Positions 24,800 through 33,691 of a stretch of 64,000 nucleotides of DNA are shown piece by piece. Location: assembly GCA_041905595.1 (NCBI GenBank), contig JAYRKT010000001.1:1-64000 (forward strand), in the 5' to 3' direction. Source of the DNA: Aliitabrizicola sp041905595 (GTDB taxonomy: Bacteria; Pseudomonadota; Alphaproteobacteria; Rhodobacterales; Rhodobacteraceae). Every line of letters begins with the position of its first letter. Within the stretch, counting starts at the first letter, position 1. Both the position numbers and the translations under genes were made by a program. Below the pieces are notes generated by a model. That model worked only from the letters and a program-made list of their open reading frames with translations, was not told where the DNA came from and did no database searches.

Positions 24800-26668
24800 A
24801 TGGAACTCTTCATCATTCATGCCAGCATCTATCTGGCTGCCGCCGTACTGCTGGTGCCCCTTTCCGTACGACTGGGACTTGGGTCGGTCCTTGGATTTCT
24901 GTCCGCCGGCATCGTGATCGGGCCGGTTCTGGGTCTTGCCGGGTCCGAGACCGGCGAGATTCAGCATTTTGCGGAATTCGGCGTGGTCATGCTGCTCTTC
25001 GTGATCGGGCTGGAACTGGAGCCGCGCGCGCTTTGGGAAATGCGCGAACGGCTGATCGGGCTCGGCGGCCTTCAGGTGGCGCTGAGCAGTCTCGCGATTG
25101 CGGCTTTCGTGATGCTGCTGGGACTTGGCTGGCCCGTCGCGCTGACTGTCGGCATGGCCCTGTCGCTGTCCTCGACGGCAATCGTGCTTCAGACCCTGAC
25201 GGAGAAGAACCTGCTCCGAAGTCCGGGCGGCCGTTCGGTCTTTGCCGTCCTGCTGACGCAGGACATGGCGGTGGTGCCGATCCTGGCGCTTGTGCCCCTT
25301 CTGGCCGGGATTGGCGGTCTGCCGCCGGTGCCGCCCGAGGCAGGGGATGCGGCAATGCCCGAGATCGCGACACTGATCGATGCGCTGCCCGGATGGGCGG
25401 CCACACTCGTGACGCTTGCGGTCGTGGCCGCCATCGTGCTGGGCGGGCATTTCCTGTCGCGGCCAGTGTTCCGCTTCGTCCATGCGTCTCATCTGCCCGA
25501 GATGTCGACCTTCATCTCGCTTCTGATCGTGATGGGCATTGCCCTTGCCATGACGGCGGTGGGTCTTTCCCCCGCGCTTGGCACCTTCCTTGCCGGTGTC
25601 GTTCTGGCGAGTTCCGAGTTCCGCCACCAGATCGAGGTCGACATCCAGCCCTTCAAGGGCCTGTTGATGGGGATCTTCTTCATGACCGTCGGGGCGCAGA
25701 TCGACCTCGGCATGCTGGCGGACAACTTTGCGCTCGTGTTGGGCCTTACGCTCGCGGTAATCGCGATCAAGGTCGCCGTGCTCTTTGTACTTGGGCTGGC
25801 GTTCGGCCTGCGCCACGCGAACGTCTGGCTCTTCGCGCTCGGGCTGGCGCAGGCCGGCGAATTCGCCTTCCTTCTGACCGGCTTTGCCAACCGGCAGCGG
25901 TTGTTGACCGATCCGCAGTCGCAGATTCTGCTTCTCGTCATCGCGATGACCATGGTGCTGACGCCGCTTCTTTTCCTGCTGCAGGAACGGATCAGTGCCC
26001 GCGTCGCCCGCGACGCGAAAGAGCGCGACCCCGACCGCATCGAGGAACGCGGCCGCGTCCTCATCGCCGGGATCGGCCGGTTCGGGCAGGTGGTGAACCG
26101 GCTTGTGCGCACCAGCGGGCTCGAGACGGTCGTGCTTGACGCCGATATCGCCACGATCGACCTGATGCGGCGCTTCGGGGTGAAGGGCTATTTCGGCGAC
26201 CCCGCCCGCCCGGAACTGCTGGAGGCGGCCGGTCTCGCCACAGCCGAAGTGTTGGTCGTGGCCGTCGACACGCGCGAGGCGGCAACGCAGATTGTCAGTC
26301 ATGCCCGCAAGGTGCGCCCCGATCTGCACATCGTCGCCCGCGCCCGTGACCGGGTGCATGTCTACGAACTGTTCCAGGCCGGAGCGAACGACATCGTGCG
26401 CGAAACCTTCGACTCATCTGTCAGGGCCGGGCGCTATGTACTCGAGAACATGGGCTTTACCGAATATGAGGCGGCAAAGCTGTCGCAGACCTATTACAAG
26501 GTCGACCGCGCGGCGATGCGCGATCTGGCCCAGCTCTGGGTCCCGGGCCAGCCGGTGCATCTGAACGAAGCCTATGTCGCCCGCGCCAGGCAGCTTGACC
26601 GCGACCTTGAGACGGCACTGATCGAAGAGCTGGACGAGAACCGCCGAAACACCAACGCGGCCGAATAG
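24800..26668 (+). CDS. Kef-type cation:proton antiporter (CPA2) with RCK/TrkA-N domain
   Basis: A 622-residue protein. The N-terminal ~390 residues contain about twelve hydrophobic helices with the CPA2 segment FLSAGIVIGPVLGLAG, and the C-terminal ~200 residues form a cytosolic TrkA-N domain with GIGRFGQVVNRLV as the nucleotide-binding loop. KefB/KefC/YbaL proteins of this layout exchange K+ (or Na+) for H+ and are gated by NAD(H) or glutathione adducts. It lies 76 bp after the large unknown gene on the same strand and ends 1 bp before the convergent cobT stop. The regulatory glutathione-binding residues cannot be confirmed by eye, so KefB versus YbaL is left open. Confidence 0.92.
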   Translation: MELFIIHASIYLAAAVLLVPLSVRLGLGSVLGFLSAGIVIGPVLGLAGSETGEIQHFAEFGVVMLLFVIGLELEPRALWEMRERLIGLGGLQVALSSLAIAAFVMLLGLGWPVALTVGMALSLSSTAIVLQTLTEKNLLRSPGGRSVFAVLLTQDMAVVPILALVPLLAGIGGLPPVPPEAGDAAMPEIATLIDALPGWAATLVTLAVVAAIVLGGHFLSRPVFRFVHASHLPEMSTFISLLIVMGIALAMTAVGLSPALGTFLAGVVLASSEFRHQIEVDIQPFKGLLMGIFFMTVGAQIDLGMLADNFALVLGLTLAVIAIKVAVLFVLGLAFGLRHANVWLFALGLAQAGEFAFLLTGFANRQRLLTDPQSQILLLVIAMTMVLTPLLFLLQERISARVARDAKERDPDRIEERGRVLIAGIGRFGQVVNRLVRTSGLETVVLDADIATIDLMRRFGVKGYFGDPARPELLEAAGLATAEVLVVAVDTREAATQIVSHARKVRPDLHIVARARDRVHVYELFQAGANDIVRETFDSSVRAGRYVLENMGFTEYEAAKLSQTYYKVDRAAMRDLAQLWVPGQPVHLNEAYVARARQLDRDLETALIEELDENRRNTNAAE

Positions 26669-26669
26669 G

Positions 26670-27698
26670 TCAGCCGCCCGAAACACCCGCTTCGGCGAAG
26701 GTCGCCATCCCCGAATGGCAGACAATTGCGCCTATCAGCACACCGATCGCCAGGGCGGCGCCTGACCCCTCTCCAAGGCGCAGGCCGAGGTTGAGAAGGG
26801 GCTCCTTGCCGAGGGCAGCGATCAGCTTCTGGTGCGCCTGCTCGGCGCTTGCATGGCCCGCAACGGCGTGGTCCAGGGCACCGGGCGCTGCTCGCTCCAG
26901 CACCGCCGCGGAGGCAGTGCAGATGAAGCCGTCGAGAATGACCGGAATCCGCTCTTCCCGCGCCCGGGCGATGGCGCCAGCCATCGCGGCGAGCTCGCGC
27001 CCGCCAAGGCGGCGCAGAACCTCGAGAGGGTCGCCAAGCGCCTCGCGATGCAGGGCCAGGCCCTCCTCGACCACGCGGGTCTTGAGCGACAGCCCCTTGT
27101 CGTCGAGGCCCGTGCCCCGGCCGGTCCAATCCGCCGCGGTGCCGCCGAACAGCGCGCAGGCCAGTGCAGCGGCGGGGGTGGTGTTGCCGATGCCCATTTC
27201 GCCGGTCACCAGCAGGTCGGCCGACGGATCGACCGCCTCCCAGCCCGCAGCCAGTGCCGCGACCAGTTCGGCCTCGGTCATCGCGGGACCGGCGGTGAAA
27301 TCCTTCGTCGGGCGGTCGAGGTCCAGCGCAACAACCGCCATCGTGGCCCCGAAGGCCTTGGACAGCTGGTTGATCGCTGCCCCGCCCGCCTGAAAGTTTG
27401 CCACCATCTGCACGGTCACCTCGGGCGGGAAGGCCGACACGCCCCGCAACGCAACGCCGTGATTGCCGGCAAAGATGACCACCTGCGGGCGTTCCAGCAC
27501 CGGGCGGGCGCTGCCGCGCCAGCCGGCATACCAGATGGCGAGGTCTTCCAGACGCCCGAGCGCGCCCGGAGGCTTCGTCAGCTGGCCGTTCCGATCCTGC
27601 GCGCCGGCAATCGCCGCGGCATCGGGCCCCGGCAAAGCGTTCAGTCGATTGCGGAATTCGGCGATGCTCGAAAAGGGCGCGGGCATGGAGGACCTCAT
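26670..27698 (-). CDS. cobT: Nicotinate-nucleotide--dimethylbenzimidazole phosphoribosyltransferase
   Basis: A 342-residue CobT of normal length. It makes alpha-ribazole phosphate from nicotinate mononucleotide and dimethylbenzimidazole for the lower ligand of cobalamin. Visible features are QLTKPPGALGRLEDLA near the N-terminus, FAGNHGV, the TGEMGIGNTTPAAAL loop, and the catalytic Glu310 in LRLGEGSGAAL. I used the ATG at 27698 (AAGG upstream); an ATG at 27686 is nearly as good. It is divergent from cobS with 66 bp between them, so nucleotide-loop assembly genes are paired. No cobalamin riboswitch fits in that space. Confidence 0.96.
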   Translation of the reverse strand: MRSSMPAPFSSIAEFRNRLNALPGPDAAAIAGAQDRNGQLTKPPGALGRLEDLAIWYAGWRGSARPVLERPQVVIFAGNHGVALRGVSAFPPEVTVQMVANFQAGGAAINQLSKAFGATMAVVALDLDRPTKDFTAGPAMTEAELVAALAAGWEAVDPSADLLVTGEMGIGNTTPAAALACALFGGTAADWTGRGTGLDDKGLSLKTRVVEEGLALHREALGDPLEVLRRLGGRELAAMAGAIARAREERIPVILDGFICTASAAVLERAAPGALDHAVAGHASAEQAHQKLIAALGKEPLLNLGLRLGEGSGAALAIGVLIGAIVCHSGMATFAEAGVSGG

Positions 27699-27764
27699 GG
27701 ATTGCCTTGCGCGCCTTGGTTAGCGATAAGCCCGGGCAAGGGCCAGCACGGAAAGGGCATTGTG

Positions 27765-28514
27765 GTGACCGGGAACGACAGGGATCGCCCTCGACTTGCG
27801 GATGTTCGGACAGCCATCGGACTGCTGACCCGGCTACCAATCCCGAAGCGTCCCGTCGTCGCGACACGGGGCAGCGCCTGGGCCTGGCCGGTCGCCGGTT
27901 TGGCCGTCGGTGCAATCGGAGCGTTCGTGGGGTCCGTTGCTCTGGCCCTTGACCTTGGCGCCGGGACTGCGGCGGCGCTTTGTCTCGGGGCGCAGGTCGT
28001 CGTGACCGGTGCGATGCATGAAGACGGGCTGGCCGATGTCGCCGACGGTTTCTGGGGCGGCTGGACCAAGGCGCGGCGGCTGGAGATCATGAAGGACAGC
28101 CGTATCGGCACCTATGGTGTGCTGGCGCTGGTTCTGGGCGTTCTCCTGCGGTGGCTGGCGCTGACCGCGCTTTTCGGGTCAGGGCAATGGGCGGTGGTCA
28201 TTGCAGTGGCCACGCTCAGCCGCGCGCCGATGGCAGTGCTGATGGCGGCGCTGCCGAATGCGCGGGGCACGGGACTGGCCCATGCGGTAGGCCGGCCCTC
28301 GCCCGCGGCAGCTGCAGGCGCGGTTGCGCTGGCCTGTGGCATTGCCACGCTGTTTCTCGAACGGGACGTCATTCCCGCCAGCCTGATCGCCGTCTTGACG
28401 ACCCTTTCCGTTGCGCTTGTCGCCCGATCCAAGATCGGCGGCCAGACAGGCGACGTGCTGGGCGCGAGCCAGCAGTTCAGCGAGATCGCGATGCTGCTGA
28501 CGCTTGCCCCCTGA
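27765..28514 (+). CDS. cobS: Adenosylcobinamide-GDP ribazoletransferase (cobalamin synthase)
   Basis: A 249-residue polytopic membrane enzyme with about six to seven helices and the family motif MHEDGLADVADGFWGG near residue 84. It joins adenosylcobinamide-GDP with alpha-ribazole (phosphate) in the last steps of cobalamin synthesis. The GTG at 27765 is preceded by GGAAAGGG at good spacing; a GTG one codon upstream is equivalent. Divergent from cobT and convergent with carD, from which a stem-loop separates it. Confidence 0.95.
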   Translation: MTGNDRDRPRLADVRTAIGLLTRLPIPKRPVVATRGSAWAWPVAGLAVGAIGAFVGSVALALDLGAGTAAALCLGAQVVVTGAMHEDGLADVADGFWGGWTKARRLEIMKDSRIGTYGVLALVLGVLLRWLALTALFGSGQWAVVIAVATLSRAPMAVLMAALPNARGTGLAHAVGRPSPAAAAGAVALACGIATLFLERDVIPASLIAVLTTLSVALVARSKIGGQTGDVLGASQQFSEIAMLLTLAP

Positions 28515-28528
28515 TCCACAAATGAAAA

Positions 28529-28553
28529 GCGCCGCACCCTAGGGGCACGGCGC
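28529..28553. terminator. Stem-loop between cobS and carD, probably the carD terminator
   Basis: GCGCCG and CGGCGC arms enclose a two-base internal mismatch and a second CCC/GGG stem. On the minus strand the hairpin is followed by TTTTCATTT, the right polarity to end carD transcription; plus-strand cobS may also use it. Confidence 0.65.
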
Positions 28554-28585
28554 AAGTCATTTGATGAGACGAGCAAATCGGCCGG

Positions 28586-29095
28586 TCAGGCGGCGCGCGA
28601 AACCAGCACGTCGTCCACGGCTTTCTGCGCGCCGGCTTCGTCGTAGCCGGCGACGGCGGCGACTTCGCGGGTCAGGCGCTCAAGCGCAGCTTCGTAAAGC
28701 TGACGCTCGGAATAGCTCTGCTCACGCTGGTCGTCGGTGCGGTGCAGGTCGCGAACGACCTCGGCGATCGACAGCAGGTCGCCCGAGTTGATCTTCTGTT
28801 CGTATTCCTGGGCGCGGCGCGACCACATGGCGCGCTTCACCTTGGCCTTGCCCTTCAGCGTGTCGAGCGCCTTCGTCACCACATCAGGCGACGAGAGCTG
28901 ACGCATGCCGATCTCGGTCGCCTTGTGGGTCGGAACGCGGAGAGTCATCTTGTCCTTTTCAAAGGAGATGACGAACAGTTCCAGCTTGATCCCGGCGATT
29001 TCCTGTTCCTCGATAGAAACGATCCGGCCGACACCATGCGCCGGGTAGACCACAAATTCATTGGGACGGAACTCTGGCTTTTTCATTTTGCTCAT
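28586..29095 (-). CDS. carD: CarD family transcription factor
   Basis: A 169-residue CarD protein of normal length. The N-terminal RNA-polymerase-interacting domain (FRPNEFVVYPAHGVGRIVSI near 9-28) is followed by a helical C-terminal DNA-binding domain (RAQEYEQKINSGDLLSIAEV, then VRDLHR near 94-119). CarD binds the beta subunit of RNA polymerase and stabilises open complexes, and in alphaproteobacteria it supports transcription at promoters lacking a T at position -7. It has a good sigma-70-like promoter about 150 bp upstream of its start. fdxA lies upstream on the same strand. Confidence 0.94.
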   Translation of the reverse strand: MSKMKKPEFRPNEFVVYPAHGVGRIVSIEEQEIAGIKLELFVISFEKDKMTLRVPTHKATEIGMRQLSSPDVVTKALDTLKGKAKVKRAMWSRRAQEYEQKINSGDLLSIAEVVRDLHRTDDQREQSYSERQLYEAALERLTREVAAVAGYDEAGAQKAVDDVLVSRAA

Positions 29096-29393
29096 TCAGT
29101 CGCTTCCTCGGGAGGGAGGCCAACGATCCGACAACAATTCCATCGTCCGTGGCGGGCACCGCGGCGATGAAGTCCAGTCATGTCATCGGAAGGCCGCCCC
29201 AGATCAGCCAGTCTGGGCCGGTGTCAGGCTCCGTGCTTGTTTGTAACAATGATATAGCACAAAAAAGGCGTGATTCCAACTCCGGCGGCCTTGCGCCGGA
29301 GAGAATTTACCCCGCGTAAAACGTCGGTTTTGTGCATTTTGTCGTGATCGCGACCAAGGGCAGGCGCGAATCGGTTCGTTTTTGGGACCGGTT
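29096..29393. other. Gap between fdxA and carD: leader of carD with a hairpin
   Basis: About 300 bp with no supported gene. It holds the carD promoter described separately and, just upstream of it on the minus strand, a perfect 8-bp stem-loop (CTCCGGCG at 29280-29287 with CGCCGGAG at 29294-29301, 6-nt loop) that could end fdxA transcription, although no T run follows at once. The remaining ~150 bp would be a long carD 5' untranslated leader. Confidence 0.5.
29251..29279 (-). promoter_or_regulatory. Sigma-70-type promoter for carD
   Basis: On the minus strand TTGGAA, a 17-bp spacer and TATATC, in locally AT-rich DNA. This is the best housekeeping promoter match I see in the window. The start site would lie near 29244, leaving a leader of about 150 nt before carD. 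Confidence 0.5.
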
Positions 29394-29732
29394 TCAGCCG
29401 CCGGGACCGGCAACTTCGGAGAAATACTTGGACAGCTTGTCGGGCTCGCCATCGCGGTCCTTGGCCTCGGGCAGCGGATCTTTCCGCGTGACGATGACCG
29501 GCCACATCTCAGAGTATTTGCGGTTGAACTCGACCCACTTTTCCATGTCCGGCTCGGTATCGGGCCGGATCGCGTCGGCGGGACATTCCGGTTCGCAAAC
29601 GCCGCAGTCGATGCACTCATCCGGATGGATGACGAGCATGTTCTCGCCCTCGTAGAAGCAGTCGACCGGGCACACCTCGACACAGTCGGTGTATTTGCAG
29701 GCAATGCAGTTGTCGATCACGACATAGGTCAT
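29394..29732 (-). CDS. fdxA: Seven-iron ferredoxin FdxA
   Basis: A 112-residue 7Fe ferredoxin. The cysteine layout matches Azotobacter ferredoxin I exactly with an offset of one. Cys9, Cys17 and Cys50 would bind the [3Fe-4S] cluster, and Cys21, Cys40, Cys43 and Cys46 the [4Fe-4S] cluster, with Cys12 and Cys25 extra. It is a small cytosolic low-potential electron carrier of broad use. It follows the S4-domain gene by 52 bp on the same strand, so the two may be cotranscribed. The physiological partner is unknown. Confidence 0.95.
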   Translation of the reverse strand: MTYVVIDNCIACKYTDCVEVCPVDCFYEGENMLVIHPDECIDCGVCEPECPADAIRPDTEPDMEKWVEFNRKYSEMWPVIVTRKDPLPEAKDRDGEPDKLSKYFSEVAGPGG

Positions 29733-29784
29733 GGCTGGCCCCGGTTTGTTCCTTCCGCGCGTCTAGCTAGAGCACGGGCGCGGA

Positions 29785-30084
29785 TCATTCAAGCGGGCTT
29801 CGCGTCTCGTCCGGCGCATCGAGGTCGATATAAAGAGCCTGCGCCTCGCCGGCCGGTCCGCGCCTTGTGCCAAGCCCGACGACGCGGATCAGCCGGATGC
29901 GTCCGCCCTGCGGAAAGGTCAGCGTGTCCCCTTCGCCCACGGGATGGGCCGGCTTGCCGATCTTCTGTCCGTTCAGGCGCAGGTGACCCGCCGCAACCTC
30001 GGCCGTGGCGAGGCTGCGCGTCTTGAAGAAACGCGCATGCCAAAGCCACTTGTCGATGCGCTCGGTCGCGCGCGGACCGGTCAA
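29785..30084 (-). CDS. S4-domain RNA-binding protein (Hsp15/HslR-like)
   Basis: A 99-residue protein with an S4 RNA-binding domain filling its first two thirds (RIDKWLWHARFFKTRSLATA at 9-28, then HLRLNGQKIGKPAHPV). Hsp15-type proteins bind stalled large ribosomal subunits carrying peptidyl-tRNA and help recycle them. The start is a TTG at 30084, chosen because GGAGG lies seven bases upstream and the family N-terminus follows. It begins 18 bp after the helicase stop, which suggests cotranscription with an RNA-processing enzyme. Confidence 0.88.
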   Translation of the reverse strand: MTGPRATERIDKWLWHARFFKTRSLATAEVAAGHLRLNGQKIGKPAHPVGEGDTLTFPQGGRIRLIRVVGLGTRRGPAGEAQALYIDLDAPDETRSPLE

Positions 30085-30102
30085 AAGGCCGCCTCCAAAG
30101 CT

Positions 30103-33042
30103 TCAGCCCTTGGTCTTGAGCGACGCCAGGATGGCAAAGGGGTTGTCGGGGTCGATCTTCTGCTCGCGCGGCGGACGGGATTCGAAGACCTTCGGCTGGT
30201 GGTCCCGCTGGCGGTCATGGCCCGGCTTGCCCCCCTTGTGCGGCGGCTTGCCCCCACGATCAGTGCGCTCGGGCCGATCGCCGCGTTCGGGACGGCCTTC
30301 CTTGCGGCCTTCGCCACGGTCGGGACGCGCCGGACGCTCGCCCCGGTCGGGGCGGTCACCCTTCGGCCGCGCTGGCCGCAAGCCCTGCGCCGCCTCCCCC
30401 TGAGCGGCCTGCGGACGGGGACGGTCGCCGCGCGGATGGCGCTGCTCGCGCCCCTGCCCGCCACGCGGGCGCGGCGCCCAAGTGAAGGTGTAATAGACTT
30501 CGGTCTCGACCGCGACCGGTTCCGCGGCAGGCTCGGTCGCAGCCGGCTCTTCCGCGACAGCCTCTACCGCAGGTTCCGTGGCAGCGACGGGTTCGACCGC
30601 AGCGGCGTCACCCCCAGCTTCGCCTTCAACAGCTACGGTCGGCGCAGCCTCTGCGACAACGGGACGGCTCTTCGGCCGCTCGCCCTTCTCGCCCTTGTAC
30701 CCAAGCCCGCCCATCAGGTCGCTGAACTGCTCCAGGGTCATTCCTGTGATCGACAGCATCTCGGGCGTCGCCTCAAAGCCTACGCGGCTGTCCTTGGCGC
30801 GCAAAAGGTCCGCCAGACGCTCCAGCATGTCGATGCGGATCGCACGGGTGCCCGCCGGGTGGTATCCCGCCAGCGTGTAATGCGCCCGCGGCACCTCGGC
30901 AATGTTCGGGATCGTCACCAGTCCCGGCGGCGGGCTTTCGGGGAATTCCTGCAGGCCATCGGCCAGCGAGCGGAGAACCAGCCGCAGCCGGGTCGGTGCA
31001 GGCTTCAGCAGCGCGGGCAGAAAGATCGTGTACTGGCCGAAGCGCACGCCATGCTTGCGGAGCGCCGAGCGCGCCTCCTGGTCCAGTGCCTTGACCTCCT
31101 CGGCGATCCCGTCGCGCGGCAAAACGCCAAGCGCCTCGGTCAGGCGGAAGGCAAAGCCCCGGGCAAGGCCGGTCAGCGTCTCGTCGCGGCCCATCGCCAG
31201 AAGCGGCTCGAAGAGCGTCGCCACCTTGCGGTCGATGAAATGCTGCAGGCGGCGACGCACCTTTTCGGCTACATCAAAGCCCGCCTCCTCGTCGACAAAG
31301 GCCTCGACCTGCGGCTTCATCACTTCGCCGCCGGCCACCAGCTTGCCCACGGCCGAGCCGCCCCACATCAGGCCGCCCTGCTCGGTGAAGTCGAGCTCGG
31401 TATCCGGCGCGTTGTAGAAGCGGTCGGCGCGCAGGTGGAATTCGGGTTTCAGCGCCTCGTAGGCCGCCTGGCGCAGGGTGCGCGCCTCGTCGGGGGATGC
31501 CGATCCGTCCTGGCGGAACCGGAACCCTTCCAGCCGGCCGACAAACTCGCCCTCGACCGCCACTTCACCCTTGTCGTTCACCTCGGCCACGAGGCTCTCC
31601 TTCTGCTTCAGCCGGCGCAGGAGCACACTCGTGCGCCGGTCAACAAATCTTTGGGTCAGACGGGCATGCAGCGCATCCGACAGTCGGTCTTCTACAGCGC
31701 GCGTCTCGTCGCGCCAATGGCTTTCGTCCGCAACCCATCCCTTGCGCTGCGCCACGTAGGTCCAGGTCCGGATATAGGCGAGACGCTTGGAGATCGCGTC
31801 GATATCGCCATCCTGCCGGTCGATCCGGGCGATGGCCTTGGCCATCCAGTCGGTCGGCACCTGCCCGCCCTCGGCCAGGAACCCCCAGATCCGGGTCAGC
31901 AGTGACGCATGTTCCGCCTCGGAGATCGAGCGAAAATCTGGAATGCGACACACATCCCACAGAAGGCGTACCGCCTGCGGCCCCTTCAGCCGGTCGCGGA
32001 TCTCGGGCAAGTCGGAAAGGGTCTTCAAGGCGACGACATCGTCGCTGTCCCGCGCCCGGCTCAGCCAGTCATTCGCGGTCTGCTTCTCGAGGCTGGCAAT
32101 AAGCCGCGCCGAGGTGCCGAAATCGAGATCGGCATTGCGCCATTGCAGTTTCTTGACCGGAGCGAAGCGGTGGTTCTCGATGGCGTCGATAAGTTCCTCG
32201 TCAAAAGGCCGCGCCTCGCCGGTGACCCCGAAAGTGCCGTTGTCGGTATGCCGTCCCGCGCGTCCGGCGATCTGGCCGATCTCCTGCGGGTAAAGCTGAC
32301 GCATCCGCCGGCCGTCGAACTTGGCGGTGGCGGAAAAGGCGATGTGGTGGATGTCGAGGTTCAGGCCCATGCCGATGGCGTCTGTCGCCACCAGGTAGTC
32401 CACGTCGCCATTCTGGTAGAGCGCGACCTGCGCGTTGCGCGTCCGGGGCGAAAGCGCGCCCATGACCACTGCGCAGCCGCCCTTCTGGCGGCGGATCAAC
32501 TCGGCGATCGCATAGACATTCTCGACCGAAAAGCCGACGATCGCGCTGCGCGGAGGCATCCGGCTTATCTTCTTGGAACCTGACCAGCTGAGCTGCGACA
32601 GCCGCTCCCGCTTGAGGAAGGTGACGTGAGGCACCAGCGCCGCGATGGCGCCGCGCATCGTTTCGGAGCCGAGGAATAGCGTCTCGTGCAGGCCCCGCGC
32701 CCGAAGCAGGCGGTCGGTGAACACATGACCGCGCTCGGCATCGGCGCAAAGCTGGATCTCGTCCACGGCGACAAAGTCCGCGCCGATCTCCAACGGCATC
32801 GCCTCGACGGTACAGACCCAGTACTGCGTCCGTTCCGGCACGATCCGCTCTTCGCCCGTGACCAACGCCACAACCGAGGGGCCGCGGCTTGCGACAATCC
32901 GGTCATAGACCTCACGCGCCAGCAGGCGCAGCGGCAAGCCGATCACCCCCGTGCGGTGCGCCAGCATCCGCTCGATAGCGTAATGGGTCTTTCCCGTGTT
33001 GGTCGGGCCAAGGACCGCGACGATCCTCGCATTCTCGCGCAT
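30103..33042 (-). CDS. SUV3-like DExH RNA helicase
   Basis: A 979-residue superfamily 2 helicase. Motif I is GPTNTGKT (12-19), motif II DEIQ (94-97), motif V DAIGMGLN (221-228) and motif VI QIAGRAGR (257-264). These are characteristic of the SUV3 family, whose mitochondrial members unwind RNA in the degradosome. After the core comes a long alpha-helical region and, from about residue 890, a highly basic Arg/Gly/Pro/Lys-rich tail likely to contact RNA. Roughly 700 residues is usual for SUV3 in eukaryotes, so this bacterial form is long. It is followed by an S4-domain RNA-binding gene and preceded by a TPR protein gene. Confidence 0.9.
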   Translation of the reverse strand: MRENARIVAVLGPTNTGKTHYAIERMLAHRTGVIGLPLRLLAREVYDRIVASRGPSVVALVTGEERIVPERTQYWVCTVEAMPLEIGADFVAVDEIQLCADAERGHVFTDRLLRARGLHETLFLGSETMRGAIAALVPHVTFLKRERLSQLSWSGSKKISRMPPRSAIVGFSVENVYAIAELIRRQKGGCAVVMGALSPRTRNAQVALYQNGDVDYLVATDAIGMGLNLDIHHIAFSATAKFDGRRMRQLYPQEIGQIAGRAGRHTDNGTFGVTGEARPFDEELIDAIENHRFAPVKKLQWRNADLDFGTSARLIASLEKQTANDWLSRARDSDDVVALKTLSDLPEIRDRLKGPQAVRLLWDVCRIPDFRSISEAEHASLLTRIWGFLAEGGQVPTDWMAKAIARIDRQDGDIDAISKRLAYIRTWTYVAQRKGWVADESHWRDETRAVEDRLSDALHARLTQRFVDRRTSVLLRRLKQKESLVAEVNDKGEVAVEGEFVGRLEGFRFRQDGSASPDEARTLRQAAYEALKPEFHLRADRFYNAPDTELDFTEQGGLMWGGSAVGKLVAGGEVMKPQVEAFVDEEAGFDVAEKVRRRLQHFIDRKVATLFEPLLAMGRDETLTGLARGFAFRLTEALGVLPRDGIAEEVKALDQEARSALRKHGVRFGQYTIFLPALLKPAPTRLRLVLRSLADGLQEFPESPPPGLVTIPNIAEVPRAHYTLAGYHPAGTRAIRIDMLERLADLLRAKDSRVGFEATPEMLSITGMTLEQFSDLMGGLGYKGEKGERPKSRPVVAEAAPTVAVEGEAGGDAAAVEPVAATEPAVEAVAEEPAATEPAAEPVAVETEVYYTFTWAPRPRGGQGREQRHPRGDRPRPQAAQGEAAQGLRPARPKGDRPDRGERPARPDRGEGRKEGRPERGDRPERTDRGGKPPHKGGKPGHDRQRDHQPKVFESRPPREQKIDPDNPFAILASLKTKG

Positions 33043-33063
33043 GGGGATTCGGGCCTTCGGGGG

Positions 33064-33624
33064 TTAAAGTTCCTGTCCGCCGGTTTCGGCTTCCAGCCGG
33101 TCCACCGACTCCTTGGCGTTCTGAAGCCAGGGATCGACCTCGAGCGCCGCCTTGTAGGCCGCGATGGCACGCTTCTTGTCGCCCAGTTCCTCGAAAATCA
33201 TGCCGAGGCCGGTCAGCGCACCGAAATGCCGGGGGTTGAGTGTCAGCGTCTTGGCGATGGCGTCGATCGATGGACCCAGCTCGCCCGCCTCGAAATAAGC
33301 CGTCGCCAGCGAATTCCACCCTTCGGCAAAGTCGGGGGCATGGTCGACCAGCGCGGTCAGATGCTCGATGGCGGTCTGGGTGTCGCCCTCCTCCATCGCC
33401 TTGCGGCCGCGGATCAGCAACAGATCCATCGCGGGCGAACCGCTCTTGGACCATTCATTCCAGATCTCCTGCTCGATGTCGGGCGCACTGGTCGGATCGG
33501 CGTCCTGAAGCTTGCTGAAAAGGTCGTCAAGCCGCGCGGTCTGCCCCAAGGCGGGCAGGGTCGCTGCGGCCAAAAGCAGAAATGCCGCAACGATACGATT
33601 GAACAGGGTCTGTCGCGCTTTCAT
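33064..33624 (-). CDS. Exported TPR-repeat protein
   Basis: A 186-residue protein with an N-terminal signal peptide (NRIVAAFLLLAAATLPALG, residues 9-27) and at least three tetratricopeptide repeats between about 60 and 175 (GDTQTAIEHLTALVDHAPDF; NSLATAYFEAGEL; GDKKRAIAAYKAALEVDPWL). It should act as a periplasmic protein-binding scaffold. It ends 21 bp before the helicase start on the same strand and may share its transcript. The partner is unknown. Confidence 0.85.
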   Translation of the reverse strand: MKARQTLFNRIVAAFLLLAAATLPALGQTARLDDLFSKLQDADPTSAPDIEQEIWNEWSKSGSPAMDLLLIRGRKAMEEGDTQTAIEHLTALVDHAPDFAEGWNSLATAYFEAGELGPSIDAIAKTLTLNPRHFGALTGLGMIFEELGDKKRAIAAYKAALEVDPWLQNAKESVDRLEAETGGQEL

Positions 33625-33691
33625 AACATTGCAAGTGTAGCGGAGGACCGGCGGATTACCATATCTACCCGGTCACGATTGGAGGAAATGC

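Noticed and set aside
24680..26359. A 559-codon open frame on the minus strand
   Set aside because: Antisense to the Kef-type antiporter; His/Gln/Arg-rich product without domains.
27699..27764. Cobalamin riboswitch between cobT and cobS
   Set aside because: The 66-bp divergent gap is far too short for the ~200-nt element and lacks a B12 box.
29944..31905. A 653-codon open frame on the plus strand
   Set aside because: It is antisense to the SUV3-like helicase, whose motifs are unmistakable; the translated product is low-complexity Arg/Ala/Gly-rich.
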